Origin: Lysinibacillus sp. B2A1
GTDB lineage: Bacteria; Bacillota; Bacilli; Bacillales_A; Planococcaceae
Assembly (NCBI GenBank): GCA_002973635.1
Contig: CP027224.1
Span: forward strand, 3,606,501 to 3,670,500
Reading direction: 5' to 3'
Length of the DNA: 64,000 nt
This document shows, in pieces, positions 54,506-63,207 of the stretch. The notes below the pieces were generated by a model. It saw nothing but the letters and a program-made list of their open reading frames with translations, was not told the DNA's origin and did no database searches. Positions within the stretch are counted from its first letter, which is position 1, and each line of letters starts with the position of its first letter. The position numbers and the translations under genes are program-made.

Positions 54506-55048
54506 ATGGAGTATATTCGTGAAAAATTAATGATTACTACCGAAAGGCTAGTCCTTCGATTATTTCAAGCATCAGACGCAGAAACGGTAGCAAAGCTTTG
54601 TAATAACTATAATATTTATAAAAGTACAATGTACCTGCCTTATCCATATAGTTTAGATGATGCGTTGTCATGGATTGAACGCCATTATGATCATTTTATG
54701 GAAGATATTTCGTACGAATTTGCAGTAACAGATAAAGAAACTGGTGAATTATATGGAGCAATTGCATTATCGAATAACAAACGTTTTAATCAAGGAGAAA
54801 TTGCCTATTGGATTGGTGAGCAATACTGGGGAAAAGGCTATGCAACAGAGGCAGCGCAGTCGATCGTCCAATTTGCTTTTGAAGTAAAGAAACTGCATAA
54901 AGTGTTTGCTCGATTTTTTTCATCGAATCCTGCATCAGGAAAAGTAATGGAGAAAATCGGTATGACACAAGAAGGAATATTAAAGGATCATATTCTAAAA
55001 GACGGTAAGTATAAGGATTTAGTGTTTTTTGGAATTATAAATCAATAA
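54506..55048 (+). CDS. GNAT N-acetyltransferase (RimJ/RimL type)
   Basis: A 180-residue acetyltransferase starting behind GGAGATG. MITTERLVLRLFQASDAE opens the fold; the acetyl-CoA-binding loop is WIGEQYWGKGYATEAAQSIV, and the tail MEKIGMTQEGILKDHILKDG is typical for RimJ/RimL. It probably modifies protein N-termini or a small amine. Separated from the methyltransferase by 87 bp and followed by a terminator. Confidence 0.9.
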   Translation: MEYIREKLMITTERLVLRLFQASDAETVAKLCNNYNIYKSTMYLPYPYSLDDALSWIERHYDHFMEDISYEFAVTDKETGELYGAIALSNNKRFNQGEIAYWIGEQYWGKGYATEAAQSIVQFAFEVKKLHKVFARFFSSNPASGKVMEKIGMTQEGILKDHILKDGKYKDLVFFGIINQ

Positions 55049-55078
55049 TTTTGCAATCTAGTTTCTCTATTTTAAAAA

Positions 55079-55114
55079 GGTGGCCTAAGGAGCATTTTAC
55101 CTTCTTAAGCCACC
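55079..55114. terminator. Bidirectional terminator
   Basis: GGTGGC / GCCACC stem extended by TAAG / CTTA, between the convergent GNAT and S9 peptidase genes. Confidence 0.7.
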
Positions 55115-55128
55115 ATCCTCAATGATTT

Positions 55129-57111
55129 TTATAAATATTCCACAAACCAATCTCGAATGTATTCTAATCTTTTAATTCTTAACGTTGGTTTTCCGCTCCT
55201 TGAAAGTTCATGGTTAGATTCTGGGAAGCGAACAAATTTTGCTTCTTTTTTACGATGCTTTAAGGCGATAAACAATTGCTCTGCCTGTTCAATCGGGCAG
55301 CGATAGTCTTTTTCACTGTGTAAAATTAACAGTGGCGTTTGAATATTGTCCACATATTTCAACGGTGAATGATGCCATTGCTTTTCAATATCGTCTAGTC
55401 CTGCTTGGATTTGCCAGTCTGTAAAGTAATAGCCAATATCACTTACTCCGTAAAAGCTAATCCAATTAGAGATGGAGCGTTGTGTAACGGCCGCTTTAAA
55501 ACGGTTCGTATGACCAACAATCCAGTTTGTCATAAAGCCCCCATAGCTTCCGCCTGTAACACCGAGTCGATTTTGATCAATGTAATCATAATGCTCCAAT
55601 GCGTAATCAACAGCGGTCATTAAATCATTATAATCATTACCTCCATAATCACCTCGGACTGCATCAACAAATTTTTGACCGTAGCCATGGCTTCCGCGAG
55701 GATTCGTATACAGTACTGCAAAACCTTGTGCAGCAAGAATTTGGAATTCGTTAAAATAGGTGTTGGCATACATTGCGTGCGGACCGCCATGGATTTCAAG
55801 AATAAGTGGATATTTTTCCCCTTCCTCATATCCGATTGGCTTCATTATCCAGCCGTTTACCTTCCAGCCATCTGCCCCTTCATATTCAATGGCTTCTGGA
55901 ATAGATAATTTTCTCGACTTTAAAAACTCTTCATTAACTTTAGTGAGCTGTTCCTTTTCACCAGTTTTTAAATTGACGGAAAATAGATCACCAGGATTTG
56001 TTGTCGTGCTGATGGCAACTACTGCTTTATCACGTTGAGAATCAAGTGAAAAACCATAGACATACTGATCGTCATGAATTGCTGGATATATTTCACCAGC
56101 AGTATTTCCAAAATAAATGGCTGTATTTCCGTGATCTGTTACTTGGAAGTAAAAGCTATGACTATCCTCCATCCATTGGACACGTGGAGCCACGACACCT
56201 TGTAGAAAATCTCCGACTACACAATCACCAATAGGGGCGTCAAAATCACTCGTTACACTGGTTAAATTAGTTTGTTCTAAATCATACATCCATAGCTTTG
56301 CTTGTGTTGCGTTTTCAAATTCTCTCTCACTTCCAAGAAAAGCAATGTATCGACTGTTTGGGGACCATGAAGTTAGGTAGAACATCCCCCTTCCTTCTGT
56401 TAGCTGGCACGTTTGTTTTGTTTCTATCTCCAATAAATAAATATCATTATTGAAAGAAAAATCTACATCCTCTGTTAAATCAGCCAGATAAGCCAGATAT
56501 TTTCCATTTGGTGACCATGTATCCAAATGGAAATGATGGCTTCCTGTCGTCACTTGTTCCAGCTCCCCTGTTTCAAGATGGACAATGGCAATATGAGTAT
56601 ATTGATCCATATCGATAAAACCAGCAGCATCTGATTTATACTTCATGTTGTCTACTTCAAGTGGTTTAAGTTCTTTTTCCTCTTTCTTATCATCTTCTGC
56701 TTTATCAAAGATGTCTTCATTTTTACCAAGCTTTACGGAGAAGGCAATTTTTTTACCACATGGAGACCATGCAGGTGATGTCGCACCGTTTTTACAATGT
56801 GTAATTTGTTTGGCCTCTCCACCTGCTTTAGCAAGCACAAAAATTTGTGGCATACCAGTTCTCGTTGAGACAAACGCAATTTTACTGCCATCAGTAGACC
56901 ATACAGGTGAATTCGTTTTATCATCACCGAATGTCCATTGTTGAGGATTTTTTTCATTCAAATTTATATAAAATAAATTAGATACATAGTCTTTCTTCTT
57001 TTCATCAATATAAGTTTCTACATAAACAACTTCTGTTCCGTCTGGTGATAATTGTGGATCTGATACTGATTTTAATCGATATAAATCTTCTGGTTGAATC
57101 CCATGTTTCAC
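55129..57111 (-). CDS. S9 family prolyl oligopeptidase-like peptidase
   Basis: A 660-residue serine peptidase with an N-terminal beta-propeller (WD40-like PD40 repeats such as SPNGKYLAYLAD, SPNSRYIAFLG) and a C-terminal alpha/beta-hydrolase domain with catalytic S522 in GGSYGGF, D602 in SEKDYRCP and H634 in ESNHEL. No signal peptide, so cytosolic. It cleaves short peptides, acyl-aminoacyl or dipeptidyl type, as in YuxL of Bacillus. Single gene. Confidence 0.92.
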   Translation of the reverse strand: MKHGIQPEDLYRLKSVSDPQLSPDGTEVVYVETYIDEKKKDYVSNLFYINLNEKNPQQWTFGDDKTNSPVWSTDGSKIAFVSTRTGMPQIFVLAKAGGEAKQITHCKNGATSPAWSPCGKKIAFSVKLGKNEDIFDKAEDDKKEEKELKPLEVDNMKYKSDAAGFIDMDQYTHIAIVHLETGELEQVTTGSHHFHLDTWSPNGKYLAYLADLTEDVDFSFNNDIYLLEIETKQTCQLTEGRGMFYLTSWSPNSRYIAFLGSEREFENATQAKLWMYDLEQTNLTSVTSDFDAPIGDCVVGDFLQGVVAPRVQWMEDSHSFYFQVTDHGNTAIYFGNTAGEIYPAIHDDQYVYGFSLDSQRDKAVVAISTTTNPGDLFSVNLKTGEKEQLTKVNEEFLKSRKLSIPEAIEYEGADGWKVNGWIMKPIGYEEGEKYPLILEIHGGPHAMYANTYFNEFQILAAQGFAVLYTNPRGSHGYGQKFVDAVRGDYGGNDYNDLMTAVDYALEHYDYIDQNRLGVTGGSYGGFMTNWIVGHTNRFKAAVTQRSISNWISFYGVSDIGYYFTDWQIQAGLDDIEKQWHHSPLKYVDNIQTPLLILHSEKDYRCPIEQAEQLFIALKHRKKEAKFVRFPESNHELSRSGKPTLRIKRLEYIRDWFVEYL

Positions 57112-57288
57112 TGTTATTCGCTCCTTCTTGTTGAAATTCTTACATAGTACTTTATTTCGATGCCCTAAGTATTTTCCCTGCTTAAAAGAGAAATATTTTT
57201 AAGCCCAATAATCTTTTATATGTGAAGAAGTATTATACGATAACTAGGTTAGTAACAAAGGAACGGGATATATAACGCTAACTAGTTT

Positions 57289-57960
57289 TCAGAATTCCCG
57301 TGCAATGTCCCAATAGGCAGCCGTCTTTGTTCTACGATAAAATTTATAAAAAGGTTCATTTGATCGAGCATGTTCCTTGTAGAGCAGAATAATTGCATGG
57401 AGATAGTTTTCAATATGGTTAACTGGGATTCGTTTAGCAAACAATGTCCCCGCTTGAGCATTTGCCCCCATAGGCACAGCTCCCAAATAAACATCAAAGC
57501 TATCCTTTTGATAAACTAGACCAATATCATCATAGACAGCATTATAGCAAGCCGATGCACAGCCATTGACATTTAAACGTAATCTTGCAGGAACTGATAT
57601 CCCTTCTATTGAAGAATATAATTGCTCTGTTATAGGGGCTGCCTCCATTTTATCGCCATCACAGAAGTCACATGCCTTCATTGCAACAATTGGACCTTGT
57701 TTAGCCAAATACAGGCCAGCTTTTTGCAGCTTGTTAAGTGCTTTATCTAGATCAACAGTAGGAATTGATAGTAATATACTGTAGGATGCAGAATATTTAA
57801 TAGCACCCGTGTCTCCAACGACCTCCGCAATTATTTGAAATTGTGTAGGAGTAAAGTGCTTATTAATAATTCCAGGACTTACTGCAAGACGAGTAAACTC
57901 TCCCTGCTGATTTAGCTTTTCAAAGGTTTTCTCTGGTATGTTCATATTAAATGCATTCAT
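57289..57960 (-). CDS. Nitrite/sulfite reductase-like protein in B12 operon
   Basis: A 223-residue protein related to siroheme Fe4S4 reductases: a ferredoxin-like half (about 1-85) followed by a cluster region with C97 and C100 (CDFC) and C134 and C138 (NGCASACYN). The second pair has the classical CxxxC spacing; the first is CxxC in place of the usual Cx5C. It is much shorter than nitrite or sulfite reductases and belongs to the small NiR-like or precorrin-3B-synthase-like group. It follows the cobalamin-riboswitch-controlled binding protein by 50 nt, so it is probably made when B12 is low, suggesting a corrinoid-linked role. Confidence 0.7.
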   Translation of the reverse strand: MNAFNMNIPEKTFEKLNQQGEFTRLAVSPGIINKHFTPTQFQIIAEVVGDTGAIKYSASYSILLSIPTVDLDKALNKLQKAGLYLAKQGPIVAMKACDFCDGDKMEAAPITEQLYSSIEGISVPARLRLNVNGCASACYNAVYDDIGLVYQKDSFDVYLGAVPMGANAQAGTLFAKRIPVNHIENYLHAIILLYKEHARSNEPFYKFYRRTKTAAYWDIAREF

Positions 57961-58010
57961 GTATGATGTCTCCTTATGAAAAAGGAGCCAGCAAAATGCT
58001 AGCTCAACTA

Positions 58011-59006
58011 TTAAAAGTTATCTGGATAAAAGCCTTTTGCCAAAATTTGAATCGCTTCTGCGGCACGTACTCCTTCAGATGCTGCTGATAGTGGTAAAAT
58101 AACAAAACGTTCATTTTTCACAGCTACTGTTTCTTTTAATGCTGGGTCATTCTTTAAGAAATTAATTTTTTCCTCAGCAGATGTCTCTCCATAATCAATG
58201 ACAACGATCATCTCTGGATTACGCGCAACTGCCTCTTCCTTTGAAACAGTTGTCCACCCAGATTCTACATCACCAAAAACGTTTTTACCTCCAGCAATCG
58301 TTACCAATTCATTCATAAAGTTTTGCGCTGCTGTAAAAACATCCTTATCACCGCTATCAAAAACTAAAACTGGCAGCCCCTCTCCATCCTGTGGCAATTT
58401 GGCACGAACATCCTCTACATCTTTTGTCATTTGGTCGATTAAAGCTTCACCACGATCTTCAACACGGAATATTTTTGCGATATTACGAATATCTGTGAAA
58501 ATATCCTCTAAAGTTGGCTTCGTCATATTGGAAGCTGTATGTAAATATGAGTGAATTCCTAATGCCTCAAGCTCTTCAGGAGTGCCAACACCTTTTTCAC
58601 CAAAGGCACTTTTCCATCCTCCATATAAAAAGTCTGCCTCTACATCAATCACCTGCTCCTTTGTAGGATACTGGTCAGCTAATACAGGTACTTTGTCATA
58701 AGCAACTTGTAAAGGCTCATAAATTTTATCATCTAAATAGGCTGTACCAACCATTGAATCTTCTAAGCCTAAAGCTAGCATAATTTCTGTCACATGTTGG
58801 TTTAAGCTAATCGCTTTTTTGGGAGCTTCTTTATAAATCTGTGTTGTCCCATTATTGTCAATCGTTACTTCTGACGTTGCCTCTTGGGATGGTTCAACCT
58901 TTTCACCCTGTGTCGCTGATTCATTATCTTCCTTCGCACTGCATGCACCTAAAATAGCCATCAATGCCAGTGCAAAGACAAGCCACATGCTATTCCATTT
59001 CTTCAT
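58011..59006 (-). CDS. BtuF-like ABC transporter binding lipoprotein
   Basis: A 331-residue periplasmic-binding-type lipoprotein: signal peptide with lipobox LGAC (C22), an acidic linker, then two Rossmann-like lobes joined by a helix (AISLNQHVTEIMLALGLEDS; EEAVARNPEMIVVIDYGET; AEAIQILAKGFYPDNF). The fold is that of helical-backbone metal receptors for cobalamin, heme or iron complexes. A cobalamin riboswitch in its leader points to cobalamin or cobinamide. No permease or ATPase genes lie beside it. Confidence 0.88.
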   Translation of the reverse strand: MKKWNSMWLVFALALMAILGACSAKEDNESATQGEKVEPSQEATSEVTIDNNGTTQIYKEAPKKAISLNQHVTEIMLALGLEDSMVGTAYLDDKIYEPLQVAYDKVPVLADQYPTKEQVIDVEADFLYGGWKSAFGEKGVGTPEELEALGIHSYLHTASNMTKPTLEDIFTDIRNIAKIFRVEDRGEALIDQMTKDVEDVRAKLPQDGEGLPVLVFDSGDKDVFTAAQNFMNELVTIAGGKNVFGDVESGWTTVSKEEAVARNPEMIVVIDYGETSAEEKINFLKNDPALKETVAVKNERFVILPLSAASEGVRAAEAIQILAKGFYPDNF

Positions 59007-59102
59007 GTCTTTTTCTCCTTTGATGTTAAATCTATAGCAAGAAAGCCGCAGACTTCTTAACTACCATGTATTATGTACTGTGTAACAAATTGAAAAAGGG
59101 CA

Positions 59103-59130
59103 TAAAAAAATCCCCTTGTTTCCAAGAGGT
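59103..59130 (-). terminator. Riboswitch expression-platform terminator
   Basis: On the minus strand, CCTCTTG / CAAGGGG stem with a GAAA loop followed by a T7 tract, between the cobalamin aptamer and the binding-protein gene. Confidence 0.8.
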
Positions 59131-59193
59131 TCGCATAGTGAAAAAACGGCTTTTGACCTGAATCACTATCCCCATCCTCGTGGTTGAAGTAAA

Positions 59194-59366
59194 GATTAAT
59201 ATTGGCAGGTATCCTGGCTTAGGTTCATCATCTATACGCCTTCCCATAGTATGACTATAGTGGCATATTGTATAGACTCCCCATTTACAGTTGCGGGACA
59301 GCATCGGATTCTCACCGATTTCCCTTTTAAGCAAATGACAAAGGCCATTTGCACCAATATAAAGAT
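59194..59366 (-). promoter_or_regulatory. Cobalamin riboswitch 1
   Basis: On the minus strand the conserved parts occur in order: P1 strand, GGTGAGAATCC-type junction, CTGTCCCGCAACTGTAA, and the B12 box AGCCAGGATACCTGCC, closed by TATTGG / CCAATA. The downstream terminator shows transcriptional control. B12 binding would stop expression of the binding protein and the reductase-like gene. Confidence 0.95.
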
Positions 59367-59612
59367 TTATTGTTATAAATATTATTGATAGACTAGCAAA
59401 AGTAATTTCTGTTCGCAATCTCACAAAAAAATCCATTTACTTATTATCTTTATTATTATAGCACTATTCTTACAAAATCGAGAACTATTTTACATTAATT
59501 ATTTTTCATAATCATTTGATTTGGAGTACTATTATGACATATTCGTATTTCTTGAATTCAACAAAATTCTGTTACAATGAAGTAGACGGATTTATAGAAA
59601 CGAGGATTATTT

Positions 59613-61553
59613 ATGCACAAAACTATTGGAGTCCTTGCTCATGTGGATGCAGGAAAAACAACATTCTCAGAGCAATTATTATTTCATACAAAAAGTATTC
59701 AGGCTCGTGGGCGAGTGGATCATCAAGATACTTTTCTGGATAATCATGAGCTGGAGCGTCAACGTGGCATCACTATTTTTGCAGAGCAAGGCCGATTGAC
59801 AATTGGCAACGATACATATACATTAATCGACACACCTGGACACGTCGACTTCTCTCCTGAAATGGAGCGTGCGATCCGTGTTATGGATTATGCCATCATT
59901 GTGATTAGCGCAGTTGAGGGGCTACAGGGGCATACTGAAACAGTCTGGCACTTATTACGTCAGTATCACATTCCAACCTTCTTTTTTATCAATAAAATTG
60001 ATCGTGAAGGTGCAGCGGTGGATCATGTTATGGCACAGCTTCAAAAAGATTACTCTGAGGATGTACTACTAGTAAATGAAATGTTCCATTCGGATTATAT
60101 GCCTTCTAATATAATGGAATGGCTAGCTGAACGTGATGACAATCTTTTGGATGCTTTTCTTAATGAAACATTAGATAACACTCACTGTCTTGCCCACCTC
60201 CAAGCGTTGATTAAACAGGAGAAAGCCTTTTTATGCTTTACTGGCTCTGCATTAAAAGATATGGGGATACAGGAATTCCTAGCACAGCTCCCACTGCTTA
60301 CTGAAACACATTTCGATGCTGCAGCACCATTTCAAGGTGAAGTCTTTAAAATTCGACATGATGGCCATCAACGCTTAACTTTTATCAAAGCATTACAGGG
60401 AACCTTACATATTCGAGATGAATTTTCATTTGGAGACGTAACAGAAAAAGTGACGGAGATACGATTGTATAACGGACATCGTTTTGAAGCCGTACAAGAA
60501 GTTACAGCTGGTGAAATTTTTGCTGTAAAAGGGCTTAGTTTAGCAAATATTGGTGCAATCCTTGGAAGCTCCAGTAACCCACAGCCCTATGAGTTAGTGC
60601 CAACCCTGCAGGCCAAAGTACAATACGAGGGTGAACAGCATATAAAGGAAGTCTTAAAAATCTTTCGTATACTTGAAGCGGAAGAGCCGTCATTACGTGT
60701 GATTTGGCATGAAAAATTTCAAGAGATTCAAGTACATATTATGGGTGTTATCCAGCTTGAGGTACTTATCGATGTGCTAAACAAGCGTTTTTCATTAGCC
60801 ATTTCATTCGGGGAGCCACAGATATTATACATGGAAACAATTGCATCAACTGTTACAGGATATGGTCATTTCGAGCCTTTAAAGCACTATGCGGAAGTAC
60901 ATTTATTAATGGAGCCAAGTGCACGCGGTACTGGTATTACATTTGTCAATGCATGTCATACGGACGATTTATCCGTTGGGCATCAACGACTGATTGAAAA
61001 GCATTTATTTGAGCGAGAACATCATGGATTACTAACAGGCTTTCCCGTGACTGATATTCGCTTTACGCTTGTAACGGGTCGTGCTCATATTAAGCATACC
61101 GAGGGCGGCGATTTTCGCGAGGCCACATTCCGGGCATTGAGGCAAGGGCTTGAGCAAGCGGAGAATGTCCTTTTAGAGCCGTATTACCGCTTTAAGTTAA
61201 AAGCATCTACCGATTTTATCGGCCGCATGATGACTGATATTCAGCAAGCATTCGGTACATTTGACCCGCCAATTATTTCCGAAGATGATGTCGTGATTAC
61301 GGGCCGTGCCCCTGTCGCGACATTTATGAGCTATAGTACAACCTTTGCGGCCTACACTAATGGTAAGGGTGTCCTTTCTCTGCAATTTGATGGCTATGAT
61401 GTGTGTCATAATACGGAAGAAATTATTATGCAAGTCGGCTATGATAAGAATGCCGATCCTGAATATACATCTGCCAGTATTTTTTGTGCAAAGGGGAAAG
61501 GCTATTCCGTTCCATGGCATGAGGCACAAGCAGCAATGCATTGTATAAAATAA
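59613..61553 (+). CDS. Tet(M)-like ribosomal protection GTPase
   Basis: A 646-residue translation GTPase close to Tet(M)/Tet(O)/OtrA. GTPase motifs: AHVDAGKT (9-16), RGITI (51-55, effector), DTPGH (73-77) and NKID (127-130); EF-G-like domains II-V follow, with C-terminal SIFCAKGKGYSVPWHE. Such proteins release tetracycline from the ribosome. It differs enough that resistance cannot be assumed; many Bacillota carry chromosomal relatives of uncertain role. GAGGA precedes the ATG. No mobile-element signs are adjacent. Confidence 0.85.
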   Translation: MHKTIGVLAHVDAGKTTFSEQLLFHTKSIQARGRVDHQDTFLDNHELERQRGITIFAEQGRLTIGNDTYTLIDTPGHVDFSPEMERAIRVMDYAIIVISAVEGLQGHTETVWHLLRQYHIPTFFFINKIDREGAAVDHVMAQLQKDYSEDVLLVNEMFHSDYMPSNIMEWLAERDDNLLDAFLNETLDNTHCLAHLQALIKQEKAFLCFTGSALKDMGIQEFLAQLPLLTETHFDAAAPFQGEVFKIRHDGHQRLTFIKALQGTLHIRDEFSFGDVTEKVTEIRLYNGHRFEAVQEVTAGEIFAVKGLSLANIGAILGSSSNPQPYELVPTLQAKVQYEGEQHIKEVLKIFRILEAEEPSLRVIWHEKFQEIQVHIMGVIQLEVLIDVLNKRFSLAISFGEPQILYMETIASTVTGYGHFEPLKHYAEVHLLMEPSARGTGITFVNACHTDDLSVGHQRLIEKHLFEREHHGLLTGFPVTDIRFTLVTGRAHIKHTEGGDFREATFRALRQGLEQAENVLLEPYYRFKLKASTDFIGRMMTDIQQAFGTFDPPIISEDDVVITGRAPVATFMSYSTTFAAYTNGKGVLSLQFDGYDVCHNTEEIIMQVGYDKNADPEYTSASIFCAKGKGYSVPWHEAQAAMHCIK

Positions 61554-61652
61554 TTCAGAAAATAGAAACAGGGCATGGGAAATTGCTTCCATGTCCTGTT
61601 TCTGTACTGCAGGTTCTATTAATTCTGGTATTGAGAGGATATTGATTAATCT

Positions 61653-62010
61653 GAGCGGATTTCTTCTTGACCAGAGCAGTTTTTTGACTTGCCTGAGCGG
61701 GTTTCCCTTGTATCCGAGCAATTTTTGGGATGGCCGGAGCGGGTTTCTCCTTTACCCGAGCAATCTTGGAGATGACCGGAGCGGGTTTCTCCTGTACCTG
61801 AGCAATTTTTTGGATGACCAGAGCGAGTTTCACCTGTACCCGAGCAATTTTTGGGATGACCGGAGCGAGTTTCACCTGTATCCGAGCAATTTTTTGGATG
61901 ACCGGAGCGGGTTTCCCATGTAACTGAGCTATTCTTGAGCTGACATGAGCAGTTTTATCTTGAACCCGAGTTGTTCTTGGATTAAGTAGAGCAATTTTCA
62001 CTGACCTGAG
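61653..62010. repeat. Tandem repeat of exact 21-bp period
   Basis: The word GAGC (once GAGT) recurs at 61653 and then every 21 bp for 17 units up to 61989. Units alternate between a type near GAGCGGGTTTCTCCTGTACC and a type near GAGCAATTTTTTGGATGACC, so the higher-order period is 42 bp. Because 21 is a multiple of 3, frames stay open on both strands; the resulting 161-codon minus frame and 110-codon plus frame are artefacts. Confidence 0.85.
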
Positions 62011-62023
62011 CTGCTGCTTTTTT

Positions 62024-62785
62024 CTATAATGCTCGTACATTTTGCCTTGTGTCTTTGAAAAGACGATAAGAAGGTTCTACAACAGCATAGCTATGTGAAT
62101 TAGAAAAGTCTGTTAACACTTTGCCTGGTCTACTTTTCAAAAGTTGTAAATTATCAATTAATTGCAGCAATAGCTCATGACCATTGCCGCGCGGATGCCA
62201 GTTTAAATGATAATCATTTAGTTCCTTTACGGCTAGTAAAAAATGCTTATATTCGCGTTCTACAAAACTAATAAGTTTGCTATCCTGTGTAAATCGTGAT
62301 AAATCTTCCAAATAAGTTTCATAAAAGCGCATCACAATCGAGCACAATAAATCATTGACACGAGCAGCACTTAATACAGGCTTAGGCTCTACAAAAAGTC
62401 GTTCTAGATTTGGTTTGGCACGGGTTGAATCGATGCGTGTAATTAAATGATAAAGTTCGCCATCAACCTCATACACAATTGGATTTGTTGGCATATACAT
62501 CATAAAGCTATTTGTTTTTGTTTTCAGGTTCTCTGTTATCTCTGCCCTTGCGAAAAGATGTCCATTAAATTCCTCATTTTGAATCCAAATAATGTCCTTG
62601 TTATATAAAATTTGATCAAATAGTCGCTGATTACTAATAAGGCTGGTTGCAAGTATTTGATCAACAAGTGATTCCACAGCCATTCTTGTTTTTGCTTGCT
62701 TGGCAACTTCAGTGCGTGGCTGCTTACAAATTTTCATATCCTCAAAGTGCGTTTCCTGTGCTGACCATACATGAATATTCGTCAT
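62024..62785 (-). CDS. Hypothetical protein, 253 residues
   Basis: A soluble protein with a helical N-terminus, a beta-rich centre (NSFMMYMPTNPIVYEVDGELY) and a helical C-terminal half (SFVEREYKHFLLAVKELNDYH; LLLQLIDNLQLLKSR). The ribosome site GAGGATG is acceptable. Its 3' end abuts the 21-bp repeat array. No family recognised; conserved tryptophan and histidine positions suggest a real, folded protein. Confidence 0.65.
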   Translation of the reverse strand: MTNIHVWSAQETHFEDMKICKQPRTEVAKQAKTRMAVESLVDQILATSLISNQRLFDQILYNKDIIWIQNEEFNGHLFARAEITENLKTKTNSFMMYMPTNPIVYEVDGELYHLITRIDSTRAKPNLERLFVEPKPVLSAARVNDLLCSIVMRFYETYLEDLSRFTQDSKLISFVEREYKHFLLAVKELNDYHLNWHPRGNGHELLLQLIDNLQLLKSRPGKVLTDFSNSHSYAVVEPSYRLFKDTRQNVRAL

Positions 62786-62830
62786 AAGTGCATCCTCTTT
62801 TCGTACATATTTTCAAAACGGAAGTCATCA

Positions 62831-62865
62831 GTAAAAAAAGGATTTCCTTCATTTAGAGGAAACCC
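62831..62865 (-). terminator. Intrinsic terminator after 43-codon ORF
   Basis: On the minus strand, GGGTTTCC / GGAAATCC stem with a 10-nt loop and a T7 tract, 7 nt after the small ORF's stop. It ends the riboswitch transcript before the next gene. Confidence 0.88.
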
Positions 62866-62871
62866 TTCGAT

Positions 62872-63003
62872 TTATTGTTTTCGTTCATCACAAAAAGTCA
62901 AACAATACCCAAACCTAAATGTATGGAAATTTATCCACATACCTTTATTTAATTTGGGCGTTTGACGTACTGTGACAAACAGAGCATTCTGTTTTGTCAA
63001 CAT
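62872..63003 (-). CDS. 43-residue protein under cobalamin riboswitch
   Basis: An ORF with a very strong ribosome site (AGGAGGTGGC) directly downstream of a cobalamin riboswitch and directly upstream of a strong terminator, so it is the only coding content of that transcript. The peptide is basic and aromatic (MLTKQNALFVTVRQTPKLNK, GMWINFHTFRFGYCLTFC) with two cysteines four apart (CLTFC) and no clear membrane helix. I do not recognise it. It could be a B12-responsive small protein, or the stump of a longer gene whose remainder was deleted; the clean stop and terminator favour the former. Confidence 0.6.
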   Translation of the reverse strand: MLTKQNALFVTVRQTPKLNKGMWINFHTFRFGYCLTFCDERKQ

Positions 63004-63040
63004 GCCACCTCCTATTCCTCGTAGGGTTATGGTGTGTACT

Positions 63041-63207
63041 CATAATAGGCAGGTATCCTGACTCATGATCATCGCTACTTTTCCCCTTCCCGTCGTTAAA
63101 CAGTGGTATTTGAAAAGTCGCTCACATTTACAGTTGCGGGACAGTGTCGGATTTGCACCGACTTCCCTTTTCAGTAAATTGCACGCAATTTACACCTATT
63201 ATTACAC
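63041..63207 (-). promoter_or_regulatory. Cobalamin riboswitch 2
   Basis: Minus-strand core elements: GGTGCAAATCC, CTGTCCCGCAACTGTAA and the B12 box GTCAGGATACCTGCC, closed by AATAATAGG / CCTATTATG. No terminator lies between it and the ORF. A CACC at the aptamer's 3' side can pair with GGTG in the ribosome site, so control may be translational. Confidence 0.93.

Noticed and set aside
55405..56944. Several plus-strand ORFs opposite the S9 peptidase
   Set aside because: Antisense shadows; the peptidase frame has all catalytic motifs and a proper start.
61555..62040. 161-codon and 110-codon repetitive ORFs on opposite strands
   Set aside because: They arise from the 21-bp tandem repeat, whose period keeps frames open on both strands; no start signals and no family match.
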